Positions 11,332-22,472 of a DNA stretch of 64,000 nt are shown piece by piece. This DNA is from Pseudophaeomoniella oleicola. Taxonomy: Eukaryota; Ascomycota; Eurotiomycetes; Phaeomoniellales; Phaeomoniellaceae. The stretch lies in NCBI GenBank assembly GCA_003868215.1, contig QWDQ01000027.1:124001-188000 (forward strand), in the 5' to 3' direction. The notes below the pieces were generated by a model that was not told the origin of the DNA, did no database searches, and saw nothing but the letters and a program-made list of their open reading frames with translations. Made by a program: the position numbers and the translations under genes. Each line of letters starts with the position of its first letter. Position 1 is the first letter of the stretch.

Positions 11332-11964
11332 ATGGTCTGGTACAACCCCTTCTCATCATCGACCCCGACCCCCGCCGTCCCCAAATCCACCGACGGCGGC
11401 TACGTAGCTCCGGACCGGTCCTCGCGCGCGAAATGCTACGAGGCGCGCGACCTGTTCTTCGACTGCCTGGACGACAACAAGATCGTGGACGCGATCAAGA
11501 ACGACACGGAGGCGAGGCAGAAATGTCCGAGGGAGGTTGAGGGGTATGAGAGGGATTGCGCGAGGAGTTGGGTAAGTTCCAGACGCACTTCTTTCCTTTT
11601 TTGGTTCTTTGGGGGCTTTTTTTTTCGGAGGGGGGGAGGACAAGGAGTGGGATGGTAAGGGGATTTATTACTGCCACAGGCTCCTACGAGGTAAAATGGG
11701 AGACGGACATGGCGCAAGCCAAGACAGCAAACAAGCCAATGTCAAAGCCAGGAACCTGACCTCTCAATTACCCGATTCATATTCAGATGATACTGTTCGA
11801 ATTCGACGATGCTGACTATCTTTTCTTTACAGATAAAATACTTCAAAGAGAAGCGCGTGATGGAATACAACCGCGACCGGGTGATCGACAAGATCAAGAA
11901 AGAAGACGACGAGATGCGGCAGCAACAGCGAGGGAAAAAGAGTAGCGGAGGTCTGTTTGGGTGA
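11332..11964 (+). CDS. coa6: Cytochrome c oxidase assembly factor 6
   Basis: Two exons, 11332-11571 and 11833-11964, give 123 aa. The twin-Cys motifs C35-x9-C45 and C65-x10-C76 are the Coa6 signature (Cx9C-Cx10C) and fall entirely in exon 1. Exon 2 adds the basic helical tail starting IKYFKEKRVMEYNRD. Coa6 acts in the mitochondrial intermembrane space in copper delivery to Cox2 during complex IV assembly; import by the Mia40 disulfide relay is expected for this protein class. The intron is 261 nt, long for this window, with T8 and G-rich runs near its start; it uses GTAAGT...TTTACAG. The intron falls right after the second Cys pair, at Trp80. Confidence 0.93.
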
Positions 11965-12394
11965 ACGGTAAGGGAGGATTGAAAAGTCGGAGGGTTCTTA
12001 GAGTAGACGGGGAGATGATAGAAAACGAGAAAGCAGAGAGAGAGAGAGAGAAAGAGAAAAGGAAGAGAGAATCCGCAGCTTTGCATTTGCATTTGCATTT
12101 AAAGGCGTTGATATAGCGGTGGATATCAGATACGTCTCCGTGACGATGATTGTCTTATCGCTCTATGGCATGCATGTTTTTGGGACCCCTAGGAAAACTT
12201 CTGTATAACATGTATAATATACGGGACCCCCTCCCCAGAAAAGGGTCACCTCTCCTTTCAGTTCCCGTTCGCTCACACTGTTTCCCAAGGATGACGAGGA
12301 CAGCTTTCCGATAGGCGAGTCGATGTGCCCACATCCAGACTCGGAGGGGAATAGCAATACAGTCTCTGACCGACCGTCTTACCTACGCCTCTAT
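11965..12394. other. Convergent 3' spacer
   Basis: Lies between coa6 (+) and the MFS gene (-). It holds an (AG)8 run at 12035-12050 and three copies of tttgca at about 12080-12097. It presumably contains both poly(A) sites. Confidence 0.5.
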
Positions 12395-13998
12395 TCAGAT
12401 CTTGACCCATTTCCACCCAACCGCCGCCCACCTAGCCGCGACCAAAAACACAACGCCCATCACGAGCGTCGTTCCGGTAAAGATCTGCGTATACAGATAA
12501 CCCCCCCCATCTCTACCGATCAACGCACCGCTGATACTCGGCCCCGTCAGCACCGCGACGGCCATGACGCTGAAGCACATGCCCATGCGTACGCCAGCCT
12601 TGCTGGGATCCTGCGTCAGCGACGTGAGGGTGACGGGGAGCAGGCCCTGGGCGGTGGCGCCGGCGATGCCGTAGAGCACGGCGAAGGCCCAGAGGGAGGA
12701 CACGGAGTCGATGGCGATCCAGATGTAGAGGATGATGGAGCCGAACAGGATGGAGATTATGAAGGTGTTGATTGGGCCGGTGTAGAGGTCAGAGATGAGG
12801 TTGGGGATGATGCGGGATGGGACACCAACAGCTGCACACCGTCATACGCTTGATTAGCTTCGATCGAGAACGGAATTCAAGGGTGATATTTGGACCAAAA
12901 AGTGAAGACTTGCCATTCATGACTAGGAGCACATTAATGGAAGTCGAGTAATCGACTCCTATTTGGGAGCGAGCGAACGATGTGACGTAGAAGTAACCGG
13001 TGTATACCCCCCTATAAAGAGACAGATCAGTCAGTAGCCTGAGATTGGTAGGAAAGGCCGCAAGTCATTGAGCCAGACAGGGACGTTCCGGAAGATTGGA
13101 TGGCTCCGTACCAGAAAAGCAAGAACGCAGCTATGCAAAAGAGAAGATATCGTGGCTCGGTGAAGGAAGACCAGTCGACAATAGGGCCACGCTTCCTCGG
13201 GATCACCCTAGGTCTGATGAAGACAGCACAAATGCCCAAGAACACAAGCATGATCAAGCCAATGATCCTCACGGTCCATCCAAAGCCAATCTTGTGGAGC
13301 ACCGCTTCCACGATGGCTGGAAAGACAACCCCGCCTACGGCTGATCCAGATGCTGCGATCCCAATTGCAACACCTCTTTTCTTAGCGAAGTATGTGGAGA
13401 GCAGCGCCATGGATGGTACGAAGGCGATCCCATTCCCCAGGCCTTGACACAGCCCTTGCGCCAGGAAGACTTGCCAGTACGTCTTGCACAAACTAGTCAT
13501 AAAGACACCAAATACCGCTATGCAGGAACCTATACAGAATGTCAATTTGTAAAACCCTGCATCCAAGGCCCTACCGGAAAAGGTTCCGATGAAGAAGGTC
13601 AGAAATGTCTGGACGCCTCCAATCCAGGAGACATTCGACGGTGTCTCTTTGAGGGCATTGGTATAATATTCCTCGAAAACGCCAAAGCTGTTGACGCTAC
13701 CCCAGACGACGAAGCAGACCAAGTGCACGAGCACAACATGGCTCCATGCCAGAAAACCGCCGTCCGGAGGTGGCGACGCCTCTTTTCCAGAGTCCTTGGT
13801 TCGAACGCGGCTTAAAGTGTGGGATATGACGCCCGAATGTTCAAGGCTTGTTGAAGTATGTGCAAGCTCCTCCGGTTCCTTCTGCTCTCGTCGGACCGCC
13901 ACAGGATTGTGTATCACATCAGTGATGTCTGATGCATGGGATGATGAAACAGTGTCTGGATCTCCAGAAATCTCCTGGGGTTTCTCGTCCACAGTCAT
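12395..13998 (-). CDS. MFS transporter, monocarboxylate-permease type
   Basis: Three exons (13112-13998, 12914-13011, 12395-12831) give 473 aa. The motif PPPDGGFLAW at the start of the membrane domain, followed by a dozen hydrophobic segments, is typical of the fungal monocarboxylate transporter-like MFS group. The N-terminal ~80 residues are a hydrophilic Ser/Thr/Glu-rich tail. Intron 1 uses GTACGG...TATAG. Intron 2 is flanked by GC...AG: the only reading that joins NVLLVMN to AVGVPSRIIPNL uses a GCAAGT donor. A start at 14085 or further upstream is possible, but the ATG at 13998 has the better context (gcgacaATGA). Substrate cannot be told; despite the family name, many fungal members do not carry monocarboxylates. 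Probably plasma membrane. Confidence 0.88.
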
Positions 13999-14805
13999 TG
14001 TCGCCGGTCTCCGCCTGAGACTAACGTATAACCTGTGATGACCCAGTAGAGGCCGATCACTGTCACGCTTCTTGGAGGATTTCACAGCATTTCAAGGATG
14101 TAGGCAAGAAAAATGTACAAAGAATGAGCAATTGGCATAGGACAGCAGACTGGGACAGGTTCTTTCGGGTAGAAGTAAATGAGATGATTCCTTTATCAGA
14201 ACAGGATGCTCTGCAGCCATTGGAACATAGTGAAAGCGAGAGACTCAACTACCGTCCCACCAAAGTACCTGACTTGAGGCTATATCTAATTACCGTCATG
14301 ATCGGTCTAGCATATGGAGATCACATGCGGAGTGAATGGTTGTAAACTGGATATCGGGAAGGAGAATGAAGAAGATAACGTATCATGGAGTGGGGAGGAG
14401 AGAAGTGCGTTGCGTCCTCTTGATCCGAATGCGAGATCGGCTTTGACTATGTGCGGGCTTCTGCGAATCAGCCAATCCGAGCAATCGGAACTCGATACAC
14501 TTCAACTACGAATAATGACAGCATCATGTCAGGAGAATATTGGAGTAACGGTGCCAGAGATGCAATGTCCAGATCAAGAGCAAGAGCTATGAAGAATGCT
14601 AGGTGCCAAGATTGTCACGAACAAGATCGACTTGCTCCTCCACAGACCGACCCATTGCTGCCGTAAATGCTCGCTGTCGACAGGCAGTGCAAATACGACC
14701 GACGGCATCATTCCACGAGGCTGATGTCCTCCCCTGCAGCTATGCTAAATCTCCGAATCTGAGAAGATAGGAATCTCGCTTGCTACAAGACCACGGCTGT
14801 CTCAC
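13999..14805. other. MFS promoter and PDAP1-like 3' flank
   Basis: Both neighbouring genes run on the minus strand, so this contains the MFS upstream region (left part) and the 3' end of the next gene (right part). I see no supported gene; the + strand frame at 14314-14592 has no recognisable features. Confidence 0.45.
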
Positions 14806-15602
14806 TTATTTCCCCTTCTTCCCTTTCTTTGGTCCACTTTCGCCGAGAGCAGCAGCCCTTAATTTTGCCTCGCGAGCATCTCGTTCCGCAGCAGTTGCTT
14901 TCTCTCTCGCCTCTCTTTCCTCCTTCTCAGCCGCCTTCCGCGCGGTCTCAGCTTCTCTCCTCTCTCTTATGAGTTTCAACCTTGCAAGATCAGCCCGTGC
15001 CTCATCTGTCTTCCCTTCCGCATGCATCTTCTGATACCTCTCACGTGCTTGTTGGGCTTGGAGAGCTTCTCGCTCGCGTCTGGAGAGGTTTGAGGGATCA
15101 CCTTCTGCCTTCTTGGGAGCCGCAACAGGAGCCGACGCCTGTGACCGTGCCTTAGCGGTGTGGTTGGGGTTGGCCGGCATCTCATTGTCATCATCAGATT
15201 CTTCCTCGGAGTCGCTTGGTGGTAGATCTCCCGGTTGCGCAGCTTTAGCATTTCTCCTAGCAGCAGCCGCTTGTTTCTTCTGTTTCGCGAGCTCGCGGCG
15301 TTGTTCACGCGTCAATCCCTCTTGAGAAGCACCGGCTTGTGAAGGGCCTGCATCGTCTTCCGAAGATTCTTCCTCCGAGGAATCCTCCTCTTCTTCATCG
15401 GACGAAGATTCCGCCTTATCCTTAGGATCACGCCACATTCCAAGAGGATTGCCCTCCTTGTCTAGGGGTTGAAGATCGCGAGAGAAGTGCTTTCCGCCTG
15501 ATGAGGATGTCAGTGTCACTGGGGTAGGCGCAGACGGACGATGAGATACGAACCTCCACGTGAGGGCTTGCTAAACTTGCCACCGCGACCTCGAGGTGGC
15601 AT
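14806..15602 (-). CDS. PDAP1/PP28-like heat- and acid-stable phosphoprotein
   Basis: Two exons, 15554-15602 and 14806-15497 (56-nt intron, GTTCGT...ATCAG), give 246 aa. The short first exon encodes a basic [10 protein letters not shown] start. Then comes an acidic, Ser/Glu-rich region with several casein-kinase-2-like sites ([29 protein letters not shown]). The C-terminal half is a long charged helix containing the family block [20 protein letters not shown] followed by [18 protein letters not shown]. It ends in a Lys-rich tail. Animal PDAP1 is about 180 aa. The molecular role is unclear; the animal protein was described as a PDGFA-binding casein kinase substrate, which cannot be its fungal role. 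It is likely cytosolic or nuclear and unstructured over much of its length. Confidence 0.85.
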
Positions 15603-17162
15603 GATTACTGCTGCTCTGGAAATCTTTTAAATTTTTTGAAAGTTTGACACTCGATGGAGTACAGGAAGGGTCAAGTGGGGGTTCGACGGGTTGTATGGTT
15701 TATCCAACGTATATACCTGTCATGAGCATTGTTAGCTAGGCTGGCCGTGGTAGGTTACAGTCGTAGACGTTTCTCTCTCAGGTTGGATGATAATGTGCCA
15801 ACACCGTTCCAAACAGGATCGATAAAGATTTGGAGCCTGACTCACGAGGAGGGGTAGAGTAGCACTTGACAAGGATTGCACGAAGCGCCAAACCGAGATA
15901 TCCTGATACACCGCAAAAAAAAGGTTAGACGGTGCCTGGCCCAGATCTAGCAACAGCGCAAGGCGGTATCAAGCGAGCCTCACAAGTTGTTAGGATGTAG
16001 ATATTATCTTCAGTTGCCCATTCAAGAGATTTTGTAGCCTGCGTCACAAAGGTTGGGTCGAAACAGCCCACTGCCCACTATCCACTAGACCGTTTTCGGT
16101 ACATAAAGTACATAGTAATCATGATAACGTTTAATGGCGTTAAGGCGTCAAGGCGCTCCCAGGGAAAAAGGAAGTCAGCCGCTTCAACGAGGCGCTGATT
16201 TGATGCAGCATCAAATTAATTAAATTAATCAATTACTTACTGAATTATTATTTACCCTAGGCCTCAAGGCTTACTGGAGCAACCCCAAACCTCAGGAGCA
16301 TACCTACTCGTCGTCAGGTACCGAGGTAGCCTACCTGTCATACTATTTACTTTAGTAGGTAAGGTATCTTATGGGTGCATAAGATCAATGAGATATGTAG
16401 AGCTTTTCAGTTATTCTACCTAAGCATCATCAGCATCATGAATGGGTTTATCGTTGGGCACGCTGATTTGCCAGTATTCATGTAGAAGCCGATTTGTACT
16501 GAGCTTTCAGGTAGCTACTCCCTCCTCCTGGTCTCCATCCAACCAAACCCCCTAAAGCCTGTTAAGTTACGGTATACATGGCCGTCTGATTCTAGAATTT
16601 CTACGATTTCTACGCTGCCGCAATGTCTTACAAAACAACACAAAGTAGTTGGCTCGTTTATAAAAACAATCTTGATACGTCAATTCAAGCATACTAAAAG
16701 CCTCAAGCTATCCAAGCAAAGAAAAAGACTGAACCCGAAGAGCGTCACGGCATTAGGCAGGATAACATCGTCAACATTTGATACAAGAAAGCAAAGGAAT
16801 ACGTCGCCAGAAGAACCATGTCAACGCTCAGTGCCGCCAGTTCAACAAAGAGGAGGGTATTAGTTCGTCGCATTGCTGAAATCATCAAGCCATCCAAAAA
16901 ATAAAATAGAAAATAAAAAATAAGAGGAATACAAGTCATCAAACATCAAGGAGTATCCAAACGCCGCGTGTATGCGGACCCATGACACGCAAGCCTCTTT
17001 CACGATTGGGTATCTTATGCACCAAACCAGGAAGTTCGTCAAGCGTGCCGAATGCGTCGTAAATCTCATAATTTCGTAAAAGAAGGTTCGTGGCCACATA
17101 AAATATGACCCAGATATCCATCAGGTTGCACGGCCCAGGAAGAGAGCAGATCAAGTTGCCCG
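15603..17162. other. PDAP1-like promoter and C2H2 gene 3' region
   Basis: 1.56 kb without a supported gene. The region 16200-16400 is AT-rich with taattaattaat and tacctac words. The part next to 17162 (minus strand) is open for 75 codons past the C2H2 stop but has no protein features and is probably its 3' UTR. Confidence 0.5.
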
Positions 17163-19410
17163 TCAACGTGCGATGGTTGCAGCTGTATCTTCGCTGGTAG
17201 CGACGGCAACTAGGGCTTCCAGGCGGCCTAAGTCGTGCCGGGGACGGACCGCTTCATAATATCCATTGTGGGGACGATGAGGAGGTGTAGCGTAGGATGG
17301 CTGAGCATGGGTTTGAGCTGGAGCACATGGCTGTATATAAGTGTTAGTGAAGTCTATATAAAAACTAGATAGCGATAAACTTACGCCGGATGCACCATCA
17401 GAGGCAATAGGAGTATTATAAGGTTCGATGTAGCCGTTGCTGTGAACGATAGCAGGATGATACTCAGCAGTGGAAGTTCCTGGTGTCGGGACTCCTTCGC
17501 TGCTGCTCGAATCTTCTGGCGATCTCCTAGACGTCACACCTTGTTGTGTTGCAGAAGGCGGTCCGTTATACCATCCAAGACGCTTGCTGCGCTGAGGGGT
17601 GGTAGGTTCGCCGTTTTGTTGACTCGTGGGATCATCCCGACGTTCGGCGACACGGTCGGATTGGCCATAACCAGGTAATAGAGGCTGAGAGGCCTTCACA
17701 GGCCTTGATGCAGCTTCATGTATCTCATGAAGAGTCTGCTGACGCCACTGTGCAGCATCCTTCTGCGTACTACCAAGGTCAAGCTTATTGAGATTCGAAT
17801 TCAGACCTAGATCCCACGATATATGTCCTCGGCGATGGCCGGGGCCGGTAGGGCGAGCCTGCGCCATGGAAGTAGGCGGTGCAGGTGCTGCAAAAGCAGG
17901 GCGAGCTGAGCCTCCTTCTGCGTTCATCGGACTCAAAGCTCGGCGTGGAGGGGTAGAAGGCCTGTGCTGAACCTGGTCAAAGCTCTCGATGCCCGGTAGA
18001 CGTGGGGTCGGCCCAGCAGCAGCAGTTGCGTTGGGGGCAAAGGCAGGCCGTGGAGCGTCCGGCGTTTGTGAATATGATAGTCCACTGGTTGCCGGCCGAC
18101 CATAAGTATTGAGGTTTCCACCATAGGTATAGGAGGTAGGATGCCATGTTCTACGACGCCAATCAGCGTCAGGAGAAATGTTGGGCTCGCCTCTTGCGAA
18201 TGAAAAGGTCGATGAGGTTGGACTAGCAAACACACTGCTATTGCTAGAATATGACGCTGTCGAAGAAGTCAACGGACTCATATATGGCGGAGGATGGGTG
18301 TGTCCATGCTGAGAGGCAAATGGGCTGGTGCCAGAGGGTACAGAAAGTCGTCGGACAGGCGCTGGTCCTGCAAAGAGCCCATTACGAGACGGTGAGGCGT
18401 AGTTTGAACCGAAATTTGGGCTGCCAGGACCCGTGGAGTAGGCGGTAGAGGTGGGTGTAGAGAATCCTCCAGGAGAGTCTGCCGAATAACCTGCATACTG
18501 CGAAGTCGGCGTTGTCGGCGGAGATGATGACTCTACACCAACTCGAGCTCGAGAGACATCATTCGCCATGATCAAGGGGGGAGGCCTACGGCGGGGTTCC
18601 GGAGCAACACTGTAACCAGAGGCTGTCGATCCAATGCTTGAAGCAGAAAGATTTCGACTATGACCTCTGCTGTGTCCGCCTTGGCTGCCACCAGTTCCAG
18701 ATCGTGCTCGTCCACCTGGAGGGCGTACTCTATCCGTTCTAATCTGACGTTGAAACCTCGTTCCGGTCGCTGCTAAGGAGTCTCCAGGTATGTCTTCATT
18801 CACGTGGACTGTTTGAGCGTGTTGACGAAGGTTATCGAGCCTTGAAAACCGCCTGTTACAATGACATTGAAATGGTCTTTCCCCGGTATGTTTCCTAAAA
18901 ATTGTCAGCCTTGTGGCATTCTAGACATAATCCTCAAACAAACCTAATGTGTCTCGCTAAATGTTCACTTCTGGTGAAGCTCAGGTTGCATGGAGGGAAG
19001 TCTGTGCAGAAAAATCGCTGACCCTTCTTTTTCTTCGACGACTTGCCTGCTTCTCCGCCTTCATGTTCATCACCAGATGCCCCTTGATCCTCGGGGGAGT
19101 CAATGTCCATCGAATCTGGATTTGGAGAGATTGTCGATCTCTGCGACCCTCCGATTCGTACATCACTTTCGTGTCTATCAGGCGTTGTTGACCCCAGAAA
19201 TGGTGATACCGGTAATGGCCTTTGGTCTTGCATTCCTCCTGTTGATATTTGAGCATGATCCGCTGCCACAGGTATTGCTTCTCGGGAGGCAATCGGCGGA
19301 TGTTGCATAGCACGCGGCGTTGTGGGAGTCTTCGGTGCATCTTCCATAGAATAGTCTCTCCGGTCTTGCCGCACAGGGCTGGTCTGAATGGCTGTCATGG
19401 TACTCATCAT
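17163..19410 (-). CDS. C2H2 zinc-finger transcription factor
   Basis: Three exons (18944-19410, 17385-18894, 17163-17330; introns of 49 and 54 nt) give 714 aa. Two adjacent fingers lie near residues 134-185. Finger 1 is Cx5C-x12-Hx3H (CTDFPPC...[10 protein letters not shown]). Finger 2 has unusual Cx1C spacing ([18 protein letters not shown]). Intron 1 cuts between the fingers, inside the Arg of [10 protein letters not shown]. The pattern resembles the yeast Usv1/Rgm1 and fission-yeast Rsv-type stress regulators; the exact orthologue is uncertain. The N-terminal part is Ser/Pro/Thr-rich with an acidic patch and a KKKK nuclear-type signal before the fingers. About 480 residues after them are low-complexity Ser/Pro/Thr/Gly, as in fungal activators. 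Intron 2 has a length divisible by three and no stop, so retention would add 18 residues. Start chosen at the first ATG after a possible leader acceptor. Confidence 0.85.
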
Positions 19411-22400
19411 CTCCTGAGGCGGTTCGGATAGCCTCTGTAAGAACGAAGATGGTGCGCAATTACTGCAGCGAAAACTGATCTCCTCATGAGGGTATCGTAA
19501 CGATGATGAGCATGTGCGCCACAATGCCAAAATGTCGATACCCAAGATGATGACCGCGGTCTATGAGATGGGCAGAAAGGTGCCAGGGCGCTGCGACGAG
19601 AAGGCGGATGGTGTGGGGATCGAGGGCAACGAATCCGTCGAAATCATGGGAGTGATCGCGGCTAACGTGGTCTTCGAAGTCAAAAGGTCGTCGAATGCAT
19701 CGACCAGAACGTTTCTACGGCTCTGATGATGGAATCAGACAAAGCGAGGTTATTTGAGTCTGCGAGATGGACCACCAGATGCCCAAAGTCGACGAGACAG
19801 GAGGATCTACAGGTGTGTCCTTGGGGAAAGGGAATTGAAATGAATGAGTGGATGGGATAAGGTAGGTAGATGATGAAGATTGCGGCACGATAAGGCGGCT
19901 GGGAGAGGGGCTCTGGGAGTGTCGTTTATACTTACAGCGCCGATCAGGTGGGCGTTTATTAGGACGTGAAAATAGGGAATAGGGTGAATTGCTGGTTCCA
20001 TAAGGGAAAGGTAGTGTAACTACGATACCTTAGGTTATTAATAAGGGAAGGGGTCTCGTCTCTGCGGCTTGAACATCATCCATCCATTCTTCCCGTCTCT
20101 CCATCCCTCATCCTTCCATAATAATAATGGAAGGCAGCTTCATTAAGGTACCATTACCATTACCATTACCACTACCATGACTATGATCATGATCATGATC
20201 ATGACCAGGCAATACCCTTGTTGCACTTCCTACAAAGGCTTCCGTGGCCTGCTACGTACCATCAGAGACATTGAGCTAACGAAGGGCGGATTTAGACGAG
20301 GCACAGTATTGAACCATCGACGTGGAGGATAGGTACATTCACAATCGTACTATTAATGTCTACATACCCATAATACATACCCTCGCCTCCTCTAGTAGGT
20401 TGCCACTTTATGACACTGTACCACATCCCTCTCCTCTTGTCCACACACTATATACTACGTGATGCATATTTGTCGACCGACTAGGCTTTCACTAGGCGGC
20501 CAAGGCCTGCACGAGAGACCAATTGTAGTTATAGTTCAGACCAGGCGCAAGTAAGGTACAGTATTTAATCAGGATCCCTCTCGTGTCGGAAGCCTGGATC
20601 TAAGAAAGATCACTGGGGCGCCTTTCTGTCCTACTTGATTTACCATCATCGCATAATCATAAACTGCCCGGCCTGATAGTTGCTCATGTCAGCAGAGTGA
20701 TGCATTGCGCAGTTTTGTTCATTTGCGAAAGCTGTTGGGGTGTGCACAACTTGAGACGGTGATACTCGAGGGGCTGGTGAGTAAGCTCCACGATTGTATT
20801 TGGGGGGTAATTTAGCATGAAACGCTTATTGACGCAGGAGTTGATGTTGCAGCCAACAACGCCATCCAGCAAAACAGTGGTGGTGTCGAGCTAGAGATCG
20901 TGCAATGGGAAGCGGCCGGACTCATCCAGTCGCAGGTGCTGACGGGCAACGCACAAAAGTCGGCTTCCTTGACTTGATGCGGACGGTTCCCTCTAACGTC
21001 GACCGGCTCGAGCAAAGGGATGCTAATGCATATTGATCGAGCAGCAGATCAATAGCGGTGGATGCTTTTCCCAAAGTTTGATGATATTCTGTACCCCTTG
21101 AGCTGGACTCGAGTCGTATTTTGCTCCATTAAATTGCATTATCGTTCTTGTGCTCGTGATAACTCCGTCGATGAGAGCAGCGAGCGCCAGGCAGGTGTGG
21201 ATATCAGCGGCATTGCGGTCTCGTTGCTATCTCTAAAGGCGGTAAAGGGCGATGAAGTTGTGGTTGGTTGGCGACCAACCAAGGGATGATTTCTCTGGCT
21301 TGAGTTTGGCGAAGTGTGGATGATCTGAAAAGGAAAATTGACGAATAAGTGGTGCGTGTAATCGGAACGAACTGCAGACCTACCGCGCACCAAGAACACG
21401 ACATGCATATGCATTTATGCAATCGCACCAACGGAGTACAGTATCGGCGGCTGCTTTGTGTGGGGGGCAGAGTGCAGCCACAGGCCTAGCCATTGCAGCA
21501 TTAATGAAGCCTGGTGACATTCTCTACACACGATAGTCAAGAAACCGTGGGAACCTCCCCTGGTCCGCCTTACCCATGGCTCCAGTGCAAGTCCAGGAAA
21601 AGGACGGCTAACGGCAGAAGGCGGGCACAATGAGGGAATGTTGCTGCTACTATTTCCGATCTTCCAACGAGACACCCTCACCGCTGCAACTGTTGCTATC
21701 GCTGTCCCTGATGAACGGCGCTTCACTGGTGTGCTTCCACGGGAAGATCGGGAACCGTTGTTCACTTGGATTGGTCAGAAGTATTATCGTTTGTCCCTTA
21801 TCGTGGTATGACATTAGATTGGGGCCGACTGGATGCAATTTGGTCTCTGGATCCTACACACGAGCGCAATAGGAAACATCTCGGACCTTTTCTGTACCTT
21901 GGGTACCTTGGGTAGTTACCTTGGGTTGGTTGGTACCTTAGACTGAATGATGACCGGAGGTGGGATAGAGGCACGGTAAGATAAAAGGTAAGTTAGTGAC
22001 GCTTTGACCACGGTCCAGGAACACACACTTTGACCTTGAGTCAACCAAGTCTAGGGGCCGGCCCTAACTACCTATTTAACTATTTAGGTATTGAGGTACT
22101 GTACCGTTGCTGCAATAATCAATGTGCCGGTTAAACAATAAGTTACACGCAGAACAATACAATGGTCCAACTGCTTGGAGTTTACCTCACGTATCTAAGC
22201 TTGCACCTAATTACGCTGATCTGCTTTTTTAAGGCGTTTCCCTTTCCCCCGCACTGCTATCGTACATCGGTACGTAGTAGGAGTAAATCACAATGACGAT
22301 CCAGGGGTCTTTGAACTTGCCAGATAGCAATTGTAGATCTTTTTCATGATGCCAATTTGGGACATGACCACTGCCTAAACCTCCTCCATCCACTGGCTTA

Positions 22401-22472
22401 TGCGCGCTCTCATATACGGAAGCGTAGGCCACACTCAGTTACTTGCAGAGGCCCCTCAACTGGACACCAGAG
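19411..22472. promoter_or_regulatory. 3.1-kb divergent region between the C2H2 gene and cog5
   Basis: The leader and promoter of the C2H2 factor (minus) lie on the left and the cog5 promoter on the right. Simple repeats: taccattaccattacc at 20149-20170, gatcatgatcatgatc at 20185-20204, and three taccttggg copies at about 21896-21925. Many short frames exist on both strands but none with domain content. The long spacer is in line with a regulated transcription-factor gene. Confidence 0.45.

Noticed and set aside
12323-12853. 176-codon plus-strand frame opposite the MFS gene
   Set aside because: Its Asp/Gly/Glu/His-rich product mirrors the transporter exon, which carries clear membrane segments.
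9568-15602. Secondary-metabolite cluster (reductase plus MFS transporter)
   Set aside because: The genes between and around them are coa6 and a PDAP1-like gene, and there is no PKS, NRPS, terpene synthase or P450 in the window.
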